A stretch of 64,000 nucleotides of DNA from contig VXAY01006167.1 in NCBI GenBank assembly GCA_013399855.1, forward strand, positions 417,208 to 481,207. Direction: 5' to 3'. Of the stretch, positions 38,401 through 51,055 are shown piece by piece. The first letter of the stretch is position 1. Each line of letters starts with the position of its first letter. The notes under the pieces were generated by a model. That model was not told where the DNA came from. It did no database searches and worked only from the letters and a program-made list of their open reading frames with translations. Position numbers and translations under genes: made by a program. This DNA comes from Oxyruncus cristatus (Eukaryota; Chordata; Aves; Passeriformes; Cotingidae).

Positions 38401-39467
38401 TGACACTCCCCAAAGGCCATATTTTCAGGGGACTAAGCCTGTTCTGTAACTACAGCATAAGCCTGCTGCAGATGCAGAATTTCAGGGCTTTGGGAGAACA
38501 TTCCAGAATAGTACAGAAGATAAGCAACTGATTAAATGAAAGAACTATTTGCCTCAATACAGCTGTTTAAAATAAATAAATAAGTTCATATATGTGTATA
38601 AGGAGCTCAAAGGATAAAAGCACTTAGTCAAAAGACAAAACATTTGCAGCTTCCAAGAGCGTGCACAAATCTCACCCAAGGAGAGACTGCAAGAAGAGCA
38701 ATGTAAAAGATCTCCCCACCTGAATGAGTTTTAGCAATCACTGTTTGTGTTCCAAGTTTCATACACCATTTAGGAAGAACATTTCCCCCATCTTGCAACA
38801 AGTCATACACAATTGGTTTGTTACACCTCAACAGCCCCCTTCCAAATAACTCTGGTATAATCATTTTGTTTGTAATGAATTTCCATGGGTACAACAGACT
38901 GGAACAAAGGAAACACTCTGCAGATGGAAACAGGGATTGAAGCCCTCAGCTCAATCCACCAGGGTCACGTTTAGTATTGAAGCTTTTTCCAGAGCAGCAG
39001 TGATATCTCACATTGCCCCTACCAGCATTAACTATGCTCAAAACTACATAGAAACAAATAATTTAAAATATGCTATTTTGTACTGGGTCAGAGACATTGG
39101 AATTTTATACCAGATCTGGTTATGTTATAGACCAGAACTAATTTCCAAAAGCCTAGGAATTAAACTTTTACCAGAACTATACTTTTACATGCTTCACCTC
39201 AGACCACTATATTACCTCCCAATGACATTGAAGCATTCCTTACTCTTTCTAACTAGCCATAATCATCTGTGAAGATCAGATTTCATTACAAATTCCTCCA
39301 GCAAACTGTTCAACTCTTAACAAGCACATCTAGATAAGCAGGGGAATTTTAGTGTGGAATTCTCTTGGCTGCCTGTTATCCAAGGTATAGGTGACATTTT
39401 TAGGGCAAAATAATTACATAAACCCGAGCCCTTGTTCCTACACCTATTCTTACACTCATTCAGTAGG
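38401..39467. other. Unassigned non-coding DNA
   Basis: Nothing recognised. The 111-codon frame at 38937-39272 has no known motif. Confidence 0.55.
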
Positions 39468-39691
39468 CAACGTGTATTGGGCTGGGATGGAGTTCATTTC
39501 CCTACAGCAGTCATTGTGCTGTGCTTTGTATTGGTGGCTAGAAAGTGCAGATAACACACCAGCGCTTTGGCTGCTGCATCAGTGCTGTCCCTTCAACATT
39601 CACCACCACTACCAGTAGGCTGGGGGGTAGGCAATATCTTGGGAGAGGACACAGTCAGGACAGCTGACCCAGAGGGATATTCCATACCATA

Positions 39692-39715
39692 TGACATCAG
39701 CTCAGATATAAAAGC
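39692..39715 (+). promoter_or_regulatory. LTR promoter remnant: CRE-like site plus TATA box
   Basis: TGACATCA (39692-39699) is followed after a 7-bp spacer by TATAAAAGC (39707-39715). The spacing and TATA box equal those of the copy at 21781-21804. The CRE differs by one base at its CpG, consistent with decay by deamination. Confidence 0.7.
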
Positions 39716-39857
39716 TAAGAAAAAGGGAGAGGCAACGGGGGACATTTGTTATTTACAACATTTGCCTGCCAGAGCAAACCGTGCTCAGCACTGTTACATG
39801 TTACAAGCCCTGCTTCCTGGGAAGTGACTGGACATCACTTGCTGATGGGAAATCGAG

Positions 39858-39863
39858 AATAAA
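39858..39863 (+). terminator. LTR polyadenylation signal
   Basis: AATAAA follows the TATA box by about 145 bp, at the position equivalent to the signal in the 21.5-kb LTR. Confidence 0.6.
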
Positions 39864-40005
39864 ATGTTTGTTTGTTTTTACTTTTCTTGCAGGTGTACAA
39901 TCTGCCCTTATCTTGACATATGAGGGTTTTTTTCATCCTATTTTCTCCAGAATGGTCCAAAAGGTCAAAGATCTGGTCTGAGAGTGGAGATCATATAAGA
40001 CAACC

Positions 40006-43000
40006 GTTGGTATGGCATTTTCAGCTAAAGCACAGACTAGAAGGATTCTGCTTATCTGTTTGTATATCAGTTTCAACCTGTACAGGAATATCAATTACTT
40101 TTCAAGGGTAGTCCTCACCTTGCTGTTTCAAAAGTGAGGACTGATAACAGCACATGTTGATTTTCTTATCTTTCTCACAAAAAGTTACAATTTAAAATAA
40201 ACACTGACCTTGCATCTCATAGAGAAAAGGACATTTATTTACCAGAGTTTTTTTAGGTGTGAAATTCAATTTAATAATAACAACAGGTATATTAAATAAC
40301 AAAGCTTTAGAAAATATATGTAATTAGGTGAGAACATAGTAATTTAAGCAGATATTTCTATTGAATCTTTGCTAGACTCCATGCTTGTCACCAAATTAGA
40401 TGTTGTCCCATGGTATGCATTATAAATGAGGCAATTCATTTCATGAGGTTTATAGGCAGTGACTGGAATTATAATCAACAATATACATTAGTATCTTCTA
40501 ATATTTACAAGATTTTGGAGCCTATTATGATTTCATGTTTGCTGCATATGACAGTAACTCCCCTGTCTTTGTACAGACTCCTGGTTTATGCTGGGGTACA
40601 CTAGAGTAGAGTCTTTAAATTTATATGAAGTATTTTGGGGCTCAAATATGTTTTTAAGATACACACTAATATCAGGTCATTTGCATATTACAAGGCATTT
40701 GCCAAAAGCAGAATGGTGGGATTATTTGGGGTTTTTTTTACACTGCTATCATCATTTACAAATTGCAATCCTTCCATTTACCTAAAGCTGAAGGTCATTT
40801 ACTCCCTTAGCCCCCAGAAAAAGCAAAAGAACAAGACTATTTCTTTCCTTTTTGAAGCTACATGCTGTAATAAATACAGCAATCTTGGCTCTCTTCTATA
40901 AGTTTGATCTTTAAAAAAACCCTAAATATGTATTTTCTTACATCTACCATTGAATCATATCAAGAAGTTTCTCCATTTCTCTCAGGGGAAAATGTCCCCA
41001 CCTCCAACAGCTGCAATCATTTAACATGCATCACAGTGATCTCAGCCCATAGGTATCCACAAAAGATTTCTACCATAGTATCAGGTGCATTCTCTATTCA
41101 CATGCCAAAGAAATAGTAAAATTATGTCTCAAGTTCCACAAAAGTAACAAGAAAGAACTTCTACAAAGTCTGCATCCCTACTGAAACTTGTGGGGAAAAA
41201 TTGTCTTCTATGCCACACATTTAAACATGGGGTTGCACCTATAGCTACTGAAAAGCAGGGTTTCTCATTTGCAGGAAATGCCAGACTTCAGGACAAGTGA
41301 GACTAAAATATAGAAGTATTAGCCTCTCTACAGACCAGAAGTGTAAAGAGGAATTCAGTCATATTGCCCAGGGAAGGCTTCCTGTGCTCTACAGAGTCTC
41401 AGTGAAATTAAGCCTTGCTAATTTTCCTTTTCCTCCTTAAATATCTGCTATTATATTAAACATTATTCTTGGTTTTCATGATCAGTACATAGGCTCCCTA
41501 TATCTACAGCTTTTAATTGACCCCATTAGGCATACTGTCCCAGACTCACTAACCTTAGGAACACTTCCCAGGTTTGCTATTCCTCAAATCTCGCCTCTGT
41601 GATCCCTGGATCTCCAAGGTTGCTTCTATAGAGACAAGGCCAAGCCTATGCGAAAACCAATCTCATTTGATCCCTGGAATGGGAGCATAAAGCATGAAAA
41701 TTCTAGTTGAGCTATACAATACATTAGCTCTGTAAAGCTTTGCCATCCCTAAGAGAGTCTGCTTAGCAAGTTTGCTGCACAGCAACACAATCTGGAATCC
41801 TAACAAGCAGATGTCACAAGACTGACATTGCAAGTCTTTCAAAACCCTCAGCTCAAAAGCAGAACTAAGAACTGGACAATTCTGACCTTAACACCACAAG
41901 GATTGACATGAACTCTTTCTCAAATCCTGCTGAATGGAAATCCCACTGTTCGGAAAGTGTTGCAAAGAAAACAGTCCAGGCTTAAGAAAGTGAAATTCTT
42001 CTGGACACATCCAGTTTCTTTTGTTTATATCCAAATATCTGTCCACACTCAGCAGCATCTTGCCTCAGCATGTCACTTTATGTACACTGATCCACTATGC
42101 TGATTAGAAGAGAGAAGGAAATAAACTTTTTGCAAACAGGAAAAAGTTTTCCAACAAATAACCAGGAATTGAGCTGAACTACATACAGTGTTCAACTAAG
42201 TTCCAGTCAAAGGTTTCAGGTATAGGACTGGTTATTACATACAACTGGGAGACAAGGAACAACATGAACAACGTTCAGTCGTTATTGGGGATTATAATAA
42301 ATCCCATGTGTTTCAACCATTAATCACATTCTTACTAAGACTGCCAATGCAACATATTCTCATGAAAGCTGGAAGCATAGGGAAGCATTGGGAAGCATTC
42401 TAACCCAGCACAAGTCTTTTGACTCGATATTAAAATAGCGTCACAGGTATGAAAAGAAAGTATAGCAGAACCCAAAAAAAGGGTTGAAATATTTATATGA
42501 TTGCAAGTAATTATATTGTCTAGGCTACTGAAATATGTTGAAATATTTAACTAGAAAAAGACATCAGTTGTGTTTCTCTTCTTGTTACAATTAGCATAAA
42601 TCGAGTACTGCCACTGAAGTCAGAGTTTCTGCATACCAGTGCCAAAACAGCACAAATGTACCACTATCCTACCAAAATTCTTTAACCTTTCATGTCTTGA
42701 AAGCTACAGTTGAGAAATAAGAATAAACTGCTCCATAATCACACAGTAGAAATCCGTAATGATGTCAACCCTTTACAGTGAGAATAGGAAGGGCAAGATT
42801 TACTCAGCATGAAGACACAAAGATAGAAAAAAAGCATACTAAAAGAAGATCAACAAGACACAAGAGACCATAAGTTTCTGATAAGTCACAAGCCAACTCA
42901 GCACAACCATTTCATACGTGGAGGACAAGATGGAGGAAGAATAAATGTTTCTGCTTTTACAAAAACCTTTGTGCAAGCCCATGATCAGTCTGAAATAGGA

Positions 43001-45427
43001 TGAATATAAAAGACACTGAAATTTCATACTTTAAATAAACACGAAAGGTCAGTTGATCAGAAAAACACAGAAGCTGTTAAACCATGAGCCAAGCAAAACA
43101 ACCCCTTCCTTCAAGCCAGAGTTTTAGGGGGAATGGGAAAAAAAACATGACTTGGTGACTAGACATTGCAAAAAAAGTGAACAGCAACACAAAAACATTA
43201 ACATCTTGGCCTTAAAAAGACTTTACAGCACACTTACGGGCATTCAACAAAAGGAAAAAAAAATGACACTATAAAGTCACAAATAAATTACTGAGACATC
43301 AACTAAGGTGAAGGCCTTTTTGAAGGATACAAAAAAAAAAGGCTGAAGGCTATAGTCTTGTCACATCAAACCAGGGAAATTAGTTTCCTACAATATAAAC
43401 TAATAAATTATAAGTGAAGAACAGACATGAGGTAGAATCTTTCACATGACTTACAGACTTGGACAGGGATGCCAAAGGACTTGGAAAAAATCCTTATTTC
43501 TTTGCTGACCATTATGTTTGGACAACTCTGATGTCTTCTTGTTTGCTTTCTCCTTGACCCGTCCCATTTCCAACTTGTATTATTTACTTGAACCCAGGCT
43601 GATATCTGTCATCTGGGTTCTCAGAGCAATTGAACCGGTATATCCTCACTCGGTAGGAACATGTTCTCCATGTTCCTCAGCTATTCCCTCTGCACACACA
43701 CCGCTGTTCACTTACTACATTCATATGTGGCTCCTGCTGCACTGTGCTCGATTCTCCACTACAGACTTCTGGGAAGCAATGTCACAGTTGAGCAACAAAG
43801 TGCCACACTTTGCTCCCTTCAACAGATAGTGTCTTCACTATAGCATCTAGAGAACAAGCAAAGATGTTCTTTATATAAAACATGCATAGAGGGGTGGACC
43901 ATCAATGTATGCTCTGTAACCTGTATTTTTTAAGCTTTATTAATTGTCCCTTAAAACAGAAACAAACAGAAGAGTATTTAACAGCATTTGAACCATGAAG
44001 AGTAGAAGATTTTATAAGGTGTGCAGAAGTTAGATAAATGCAGATATTTTGCCTTACACAGCAAATGGGTTTGTACAAAAAGAGCTACATCATAAATGAA
44101 TCCAAAATGTATGTTTAAAGCAAGTTTGCTGGTTTCAACAACTGGCAGACCCTATAAATGAGATTTCTACTGTTGATACCTGGAATTGAAAATACAAGCC
44201 ACTCTAAGACTTACAGCCATAAGAACAGAGTAAAGGAGAGCGGACTGGTGTTCTGGCAGAGGTATCTCATATGAAACCTCAAAGATTAGCAAGGCAGTCC
44301 AAATCATGCCATACAGAAAATAGCATTCAGAAACCTCCCATAAGCAAAACTGTACAGTGTGCTACTTTTGACTGCACAAGATAAGAGCTTCTCTTTAAAC
44401 TTCTTTTACAAAACATCTTTTTCTTCTGAAATGCCTTTCAAAATACTCTTGGACTGGTTAAGAATCCTTCTCCAGTCCCAGATGGAGAGAGTTACCATAA
44501 GATACTTTCTCTTCAGCTGTTATAGTACACCATGTAAGGGCCCAAGTAGAGTTTCCAACCTTTCCATGGAACATGAGTCTCTATCAGTCTCCATCTATTT
44601 CAGTGGGATAGTTCTACAAATAAGCCTGTGAATGCGTATCTTCACTCACAGGAATAGTGTCAGTGAGGTTTTGCAACACATGAAAGTATGTCTTTTTAAA
44701 CCATGCGGGCTTACTACGGTCACTGTATTTATTTGCCTAGAGCCTTGTGAATAAAATACAAGACCGTATTGAGACACTCCTCCTGAAACTACATTCAAAG
44801 AACTGCTGCTTTGATCTAAGTCTAAATCTCTTGATCTCTCTTGCATATCCAAGTTCCCTCTCATGGATGGAAACAGCACTGATCCCTTTCCATGTGGCAG
44901 ACACAGATGAGCTTTTCAAGGTAGTGGATCCCACCAGCATTCTTCACCCGTTTCTCTCTCTCCTCTGCAAAGGAGACTCTTGTTTTCTACAGCCTCAAAA
45001 AAGGGTTTAACACAAACAGTATTTCTTAAACTGGAGTGCCCGTACTCTCTCTATTCCAAACATTTAGGTCACTTACCTCTCAGGTATTTGTGTACACCCA
45101 CAAGATGGTTTCTGATTTTATTAGCCCATGAACAGGGTGCAGAGTTTATCAGCAGCTGTAGGGAAAAACCATACCGTTTTAAATGCAGGCCTAAACACCA
45201 ATTCTGTTCTCACTAGGACCAAAGAAAAAAAGAAATCTTTATTGATTTCACTGTGTTGCTGCCAGATTACACCTTTTCATTCTATTATCTGCCTCGTGTA
45301 CCCAAAAGTCTACCAATCACATTTGATAGTATCTCTACAAAGTTGTAAGGGCTGCAGAGAATTTTCTGCTGATTTTCTGATAGACAGTGAAGAGGGACAA
45401 TCACCTATCCCTGAGCTTGGCCAAAAC
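40006..45427. other. Unassigned non-coding DNA
   Basis: No gene or transposon is recognised. There is an inverted repeat at 40110-40142 (AGTCCTCAC, 15-base loop, GTGAGGACT) and A-rich tracts near 43250 and 43330. Frames of up to 103 codons (43518-43829) lack known motifs. Confidence 0.5.
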
Positions 45428-45791
45428 TGTTGCCCAAAAGACCCCAGAGAAAAAGACTCCAGGCCAATTTAGTGTATAAGATGAAGAGAGCAGGTCCTTT
45501 AATGAGTCCCTAGGCCTAGAGGAATACATACCACACGGGCCCCCACAGACAGGGGTTCTATGATTTTACAGTAAGGTCCATCCAATCTCAGATCTGTCCA
45601 CCCCCAGTTCTGCCCCGTTCTGGCCCCCAACACCCCCCTTTGGGAATTGGGTTTGAGGGCAGTTGGGACCTCTTCTTCCTCATCTTCTTCACAGCACATA
45701 CAGTCCTTGGAGTTCCTCCAAAGTTCTGGGCTTGAAGGTCGCTGTGTCTGTGTGATACCATCTTGTCCAGGCCTTAGGGTGTTTTTCTACA
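45428..45791 (-). mobile_element. Probable LTR fragment of an endogenous retrovirus
   Basis: On the minus strand this runs from about TGTAGAAAAACACC through a G-rich middle to ATTAAAGGACCTGCTC (signal at 45498-45503). It continues through a pyrimidine-rich tail ending GGGCAACA at 45428. A late ATTAAA signal, a T-rich U5-like tail and TG...CA ends are what an LTR looks like. I found no matching target duplication, so both ends are approximate. The local GC content is above that of the flanks. Another repeat class or unique DNA remains possible. Confidence 0.42.
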
Positions 45792-47316
45792 ATTCTACCT
45801 TGAAAAGAAGACTAAACACGCTACCGGAATTTTAGAGGGATTGATATGAAATGGGGTAGTAGGGTTGGGTACGTGTAAACATTATGCTACAGGCTAAGGT
45901 CTCCAGTATTACTGAGGTATTGTATTGCTACCACGAGAAGCAGGGCTAGGACCTGGAAAAGAGACTTCGGGATTTTATCAGTTTCCAAAACTACTTCCAG
46001 GAATTTTGTCATAGCTTCACATTTTACTACCACAATCTGAATTTGAAATAACCAGGAGCAATGGAGTAACTACAAAATTTCTATATTCTAAATACCATGC
46101 TGACAATTATAAGGCCTCCCTTGCAAGAATATTAACCACTAGAAATATCTGGATAACACAAAAATCGCATGCATTTCAAAAATTAAGTAAACGTCAAAGC
46201 AGTTATAAAGGACACCTATTCCAATGTTTGTCAGATAATATGAAATATATTTGCAATACTTGGCTTTCTTGCAGAATTAGAAGATGTTTTATGTATCAAA
46301 TACTACCCTAATGCAAAGGAACAATTTTTTGAAACACAATAAGAGAAAGTTAAACAGCTTCAGAATGGACCCATCCCTTAAAAATCTCTTTTGTTGCAAC
46401 AAAAAAGGTTGTGTTACATTATTACAAAACAAATTTGGATTTCATAAACCAATCTTTAATGAGTTCTTTTACTTACTTTGTTTTTCATTCTGCTGCTACA
46501 GCAATGAGGACTCCTGTTTGTGCGTAAAGTTCTGAATTCTGCAGTTTTTGCACAGCTACCGGTCAGATAAACCCACGACTAAATAGAGCTTCTCCTGCAG
46601 TAAGAAAAGCACAATGTACCCCAGGAAGTAACAGAAATTAAATCAGACCTAATTTCAGGAGACAACAGAGAGGGGAATCACAAAGGTGCTTAAACATTGG
46701 TTTGCCCTTCATTGTGTTTGGTGAACTGCGTTTCAGAGGGTTTTAATGAGGATTGATGACCAGCTGGGGTTAATGGCCCTCAGCTACACCTCAGGCCATT
46801 AACTCCTCCCTATCAGTTATTAATCCCCAGGAAATACCCTGTACCTCTCTCTTTATTGCTTAATCATAAGTAGCATGAGCTGATCAACCAGTCAAGATCC
46901 TGGTGTGGTGTGAATACTCCTGCTCCTGCTTCTTCACACAGCATGTCTTGTGCTTTAGAGCAAACTATTTAGATGTTACTGCACTGAGGTTACAAAAGGA
47001 TGAAGAAACACATGTGACAGTAAGAAAATAAACATTGTATCTCGTGTCTGCATTTCATATTTCTTCTTTAGAATAAACATCATATTTATAGCTTGTATAC
47101 TTTGTGAAATTACGCAAATCTGTTTGCAATTCCACTGCTATTAGACTACTGGGGGCTCTTTTCTTTGCAGCTCTAGAGCATATAATGGGGTTAGCGTTCT
47201 TATCACTGTTGTTTTTAAAGCAAGAACGTATCAAGCAGATATTACAAAATATAGCCTGAGAAGTGTAAGCCTTACAGTCAAACCAGGACACCGCACCCAA
47301 GAGGCACAAGGAAGTA
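45792..47316. other. Unassigned non-coding DNA
   Basis: No gene is recognised. An inverted repeat lies at 46769-46803 (GTTAATGGCC, 15-base loop, GGCCATTAAC), inside a block (46700-46960) that is denser in mixed-base words than its surroundings. Confidence 0.5.
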
Positions 47317-47400
47317 TAGAATCACAAGATTGGAATCCTGTGCTTTCCCTGGAAAATGCACAGCTCAAACGAGAGCCAGTCCAACCCTACCCCTGCTTTT
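47317..47400 (-). mobile_element. Possible CR1 tail fragment
   Basis: The + strand reads atagaatcacaagattgga and later agagccagtccaaccctacc. These resemble the antisense CR1 tail (ATAGAATCACA...TTGGAA...) and the following ATCTAGTCCAACCC block. The bases between them do not fit well, so this is either an old fragment with an insertion or a chance match. Confidence 0.4.
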
Positions 47401-48236
47401 CCCCACCCATTGAAACAGTTGGTTTGGCCCAGTCTCATTGCCCACATGTTACCAGAGGATGATCAGAGAGTTTGTCCTTGAAGTTAATATGAGAGTAGGA
47501 AAACAAGTTTTATGTTTAAATTCTGTTGCAGAGAAAGACTGTATTGGAAAATTGTTTGGCTTAAGAAGGGAAGTGGAATTTATATGATACAACATCCAAG
47601 GGAAAAAAATTTTCTTGAATATTACCACACTGGAATCAAAGTCCCTGAGAATGTGGCTATCAATCTAAGTAATTTCTAAGTAAAATACTTTAATTCATAC
47701 CTACTGAGTTCCCCTACTCCCAAAGTTGACACACAAATACACTAATAAGTAATCTGAAGATCATCTATCTTGACTGCATCTTCAGTCAGTAACCCTGCAT
47801 CCTCTCGCAGTGTCATTTTATATCAGTCTCACAGAAATAGCAAAAAAAGGTTTACTTTTCCATTTCATTGTTTCCCTTTCCAATTTATTTGGACTGCTCA
47901 TGTGTGAGGCTTGTGGGGCACTGACACTTGTTAAATGGATCAACAAATTATGTTCTCATGTCTTTGAGAAAACTCTTATAAGTAAAAGAAATTGTAACTT
48001 TCATTCCATGAGCAATCCCATTTATTTCAATGAGAACATCATTGTCAATGAAGTCTTAAAAAGTTCCAGGCTTTAGGGAACAGACAGTACCTCAAACCCC
48101 AAGGCTACAAGATGCTGATTAGCAGTATTCTCTTTAAAGGGAATAAGATCACCTTGAACTTCAGATCAAAATATAGATCCTCCTAGGTCACATTTACCAA
48201 TGATCCATGGTGATATCAGTTAAATCAATCGCATCT
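47401..48236. other. Unassigned non-coding DNA
   Basis: Nothing recognised. An 88-codon frame at 47810-48076 has no known motif. Confidence 0.5.
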
Positions 48237-48678
48237 TTTATTTGTATACAAATCATAAATTAAATGAATGTTCTGCTACCCTACTTAAATGTAATTATCT
48301 ATAAACAGTCACAACACTTTTTGTGTTCCTTCTTCTGACAATGTCATATTCTTCATAGTTACAGGCAGGATGCATTTTGAACATTCTGTAGAATAATGCC
48401 CATTTAGAAAGCTAAATCTAAAACTCAACATTTCTTCAATAAAAGTTCTCCTAAGAGCTGGGTGCAGTCAAAGTTAGCAGAAGAATCGAGAAAAAAGTTG
48501 TAAGAAGAGGTATTATATTTAATTTCAGAACAGCTTGTTTAGGTCCTTACACCACCTCAGCTGAAACAACTTTTTCAACAACTTCAGTAGGCTTTGGATC
48601 AGGCTCTGAGTTGGAATGGAAGTTGATGATAATAGTGGGAGTGTACTGGCTGATGCCAACTGGCTTTGAATTGGTCCA
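48237..48678 (-). other. Possible terminal exon (coding end plus 3' UTR), unidentified
   Basis: On the minus strand an open frame of 43 codons runs from 48678 to a TAA at 48547-48549. It includes QYTPTIIINFHSNSEPDPK and ends EKVVSAEVV. About 300 bases further on is an AATAAA signal (near 48237-48242), a normal distance for a vertebrate 3' UTR. Against it, two stops (TGA TAA) stand directly upstream in frame. The best-looking acceptor (tttgtaaacag) lies before them, so splicing would need a weaker AG inside the frame. I do not recognise the protein. No poly-A tail follows, which argues against a recent processed pseudogene. Confidence 0.22.
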
Positions 48679-50299
48679 TTATCATGAAAGCTGTTTACAA
48701 AGTATGAATAAGTAATCCACGCTGTGATATATACACTACATCTCTACTAAGAATAATTAAGCTAGTGTGGCTTACAGACTCACTGTTTTTACCATATGCA
48801 CAGCCCATTGAAGTCTTGATGAACATTTTCTAAAACAAATGTTAAAATATTTTTAAATTGAAAATCCGAAGATTTTCATGGGGTTTAATAAAAAAAAAAA
48901 AATGCAATAGAACCTCTCTTCCTCCTACACTAGTTTCTTTTAACCTAACAGCTAAGCTAATCCTGATGAGACATCTTTACATCAAGTGCTCATGTTTTAC
49001 AGAATGTTTTTCCCTAATTAATTGAATCAGATACATCATAGTCACATTTTTTTAAATGTTGTTAATTATTAGGTACATTCTCACACCAGAAAAAAAAAAT
49101 ATTTGTTTAATGTCATATCTATGTATGCTAGATAATGAAGTTATATATATTAAAGTTACTCATTTAATTTCTTCTCTTGGAAGTAGGTGAGGGACCTATG
49201 AATACATATTTCAGTTCACTTTAATACTAAAAGCACACACTGTAAGTAGCAACAAGCATACATTTTAAGGATCACTTGTGAAAGGTGCTGGACTTACAGT
49301 ATCAGATTCTGAACCTTTCTGTTCCTATAAAAGATTTACAGAATAAAAGAGACTCCTACCCAGCTATTGTGCTTGCCTCTTGGAATGGGGATTAAATAAG
49401 TGGTTATAGCCTCCTTAGCTTTTGCACTATTTTTTTGTAAAATACATACTTCAACTGAACTGATCACCAGAATAGGCTTCTGCAGAGACTAATGACTAAA
49501 ATTTCTCAGATAATGTTATGGAATAGTGGTTCACAATGGTCTCTTCTGTCCTTAGAGGATATAAATAGATTATAAAAACTGTGCTACTGAGTAACAACTA
49601 CAATATAAAGAAGTTTGTTTTCATGTCATTATAATAATCATAAACACTCATGAGCAAACTGCTCATGTAGATATCTATCAAATATATAATAGATGGTGAT
49701 CAGAAACACTGGATATGGTCTTTCAGAAACCTCTCTTAGAGGGTTTCAGTCTCTTGCATTCATAATTCACAAATTAGGAATTCAAACTAGCAGCTGATTG
49801 AGATTAAGGTCTAGAAAATAAGTCTGCTTGTAGTTCACAGGAAAAGATAGACATAGGGGCAGTTCAGAGCACTGAAGATCTTTGGTCAATGGTCTATATA
49901 TCTGGGAATGATTATAACTCCCAGTTTCAGATGCTGTCTTATCCCATGTTCAAACTCAGTATCAGGTCAAAATCAGGCACATATGATCTCTTCTCCCATT
50001 CTGCCCTAACTACTGCAAGAAGGAAACCTGACCCTCTGGGCCAGAGAGGAACAACAGTATGCTCCAACTGGATTCCTAATTGGAACAAATCGATCTTATG
50101 GCTTGGACACATGCCACACCATATAGTCAGAGGTCAGTTAGATGCAGTCTTCCTCCTTAAAAGTGCAGTCTTTCTCCTTAAAATACAGTCTACAGATAAC
50201 ACTCTTCTGAATTAGATCCTTCAGGTAAATGCTTGTAACTAGTTGGGATGAATCCAGTCTTAATAGGTACTTCATACCTAAAAGACAAAGTGTCATCCA
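48679..50299. other. Unassigned non-coding DNA
   Basis: AT-rich, with no recognisable gene or transposon and an A run near 48890-48902. Confidence 0.55.
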
Positions 50300-51055
50300 T
50301 TGGGACCTTGACAAGCTCAAAAAGTAGACCCATGAGAATATCATGAGGTTTAACAAGACCAAGTGGAAGGTGTTGCACTTCAGTCAGGGCAACTCCCCTT
50401 ATCAATACAGGCTGGGGATGAACAGATGGAGAACAGCTCTGCCGAGAAGGACTCTGGGGTGCTGGTGGGTGAGAGGCTGGACATGGGCAGGCAACACGCA
50501 ATTGCAGCCCAAAGCCAACAGTGTTCTGGGCTGCATCCAAAGCAGAGACCCCCCACCTGGAGTTCTGTATCCAGTTTTGGGGTCCCCAGCACAGGAAGAA
50601 CATTGACCTGTTGGACTGAGTCCAGAGGAGGGCCACCAAAATGACTAGAGGGATGGACCACCTCTCCTATGAGGAAAGGCTGAGAGAACTGGGACTGTTC
50701 AGCCTCAAGGGTCATCAAATTGCAACCTTCCAAAACCTGAAGGGAGCCTACAAGAAAGAAGGGGAGATACTATTTACAAGGACATGAAGTGACATGACAA
50801 GGGGGAATAACTTTAAACTGAGAGTAGGTTTAGATTAGATATTAGGGAGAAATTCTTTATTGTGAGTGTGGTGAGGCACTGGAACACTTTGCCCAGAGAA
50901 GTTGTGGATGCCCCAGCCCTGGAAGTTCAAGGCCAGGTTGGGTGGGGCACCGAGCAACCTGGACTAGTAGAAAGTGTCCCTGCCCATGGCAGGGGGGTTG
51001 AAACTCAATGATCTTTAAGGTCCTTTCCAACCCAAGCCATTCTCTGATTCTATTA
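50300..51055 (+). mobile_element. CR1 LINE, 3' 0.75 kb, sense strand
   Basis: This is a 5'-truncated CR1. The first half translates as MRFNKTKWKVLHFSQGN and QYRLGMNR, the post-catalytic part of ORF2 (family MRFNKAKCKVLH). Later nucleotide blocks follow the CR1 order: ccagttttggggtccccagc, then tatgaggaaaggctgagaga, tagattagatattagggaga, gaggcactggaacac and aggtcctttccaaccc. The tail is degraded (attctctgattctatt). Several frameshifts split the frame. The wording of its 3' end differs from the 59.2-kb copy, so it belongs to a different CR1 subfamily. Antisense frames of 117-149 codons here are shadows. Confidence 0.93.

Larger units (their letters stand above)
39473..40000 (+). mobile_element. 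Older solo LTR, same family as the 21.5-kb copy
   Basis: The sequence starts TGTATTGGGCTGGG and follows the minus-strand order of the 21468-22019 LTR block by block. Shared blocks are gataacacaccagcgctttgg, the CRE/TATA region, the gagaataaa signal and the cttatc...catc...ttctcc tail. It is more diverged, with indels and a weaker 3' half, so the end near 40000 is approximate. A candidate 5-bp duplication is imperfect: CAACG (39468-39472) against CAACC (40001-40005). No internal retroviral sequence adjoins it. It is in the opposite orientation to its relative, about 17.5 kb away. Confidence 0.78.

Noticed and set aside
40110..40142. Inverted repeat as a microRNA precursor
   Set aside because: The stem is only 9 bp with a 15-base loop, too short for a microRNA hairpin.
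45499..45699. Glu/Asp-rich 66-codon minus-strand frame
   Set aside because: It lies inside the LTR-like segment and results from a CTT/TCC-rich patch.
50190..50733. Antisense frames of 117 and 149 codons
   Set aside because: They are shadows of the sense-strand CR1 at 50300-51055.
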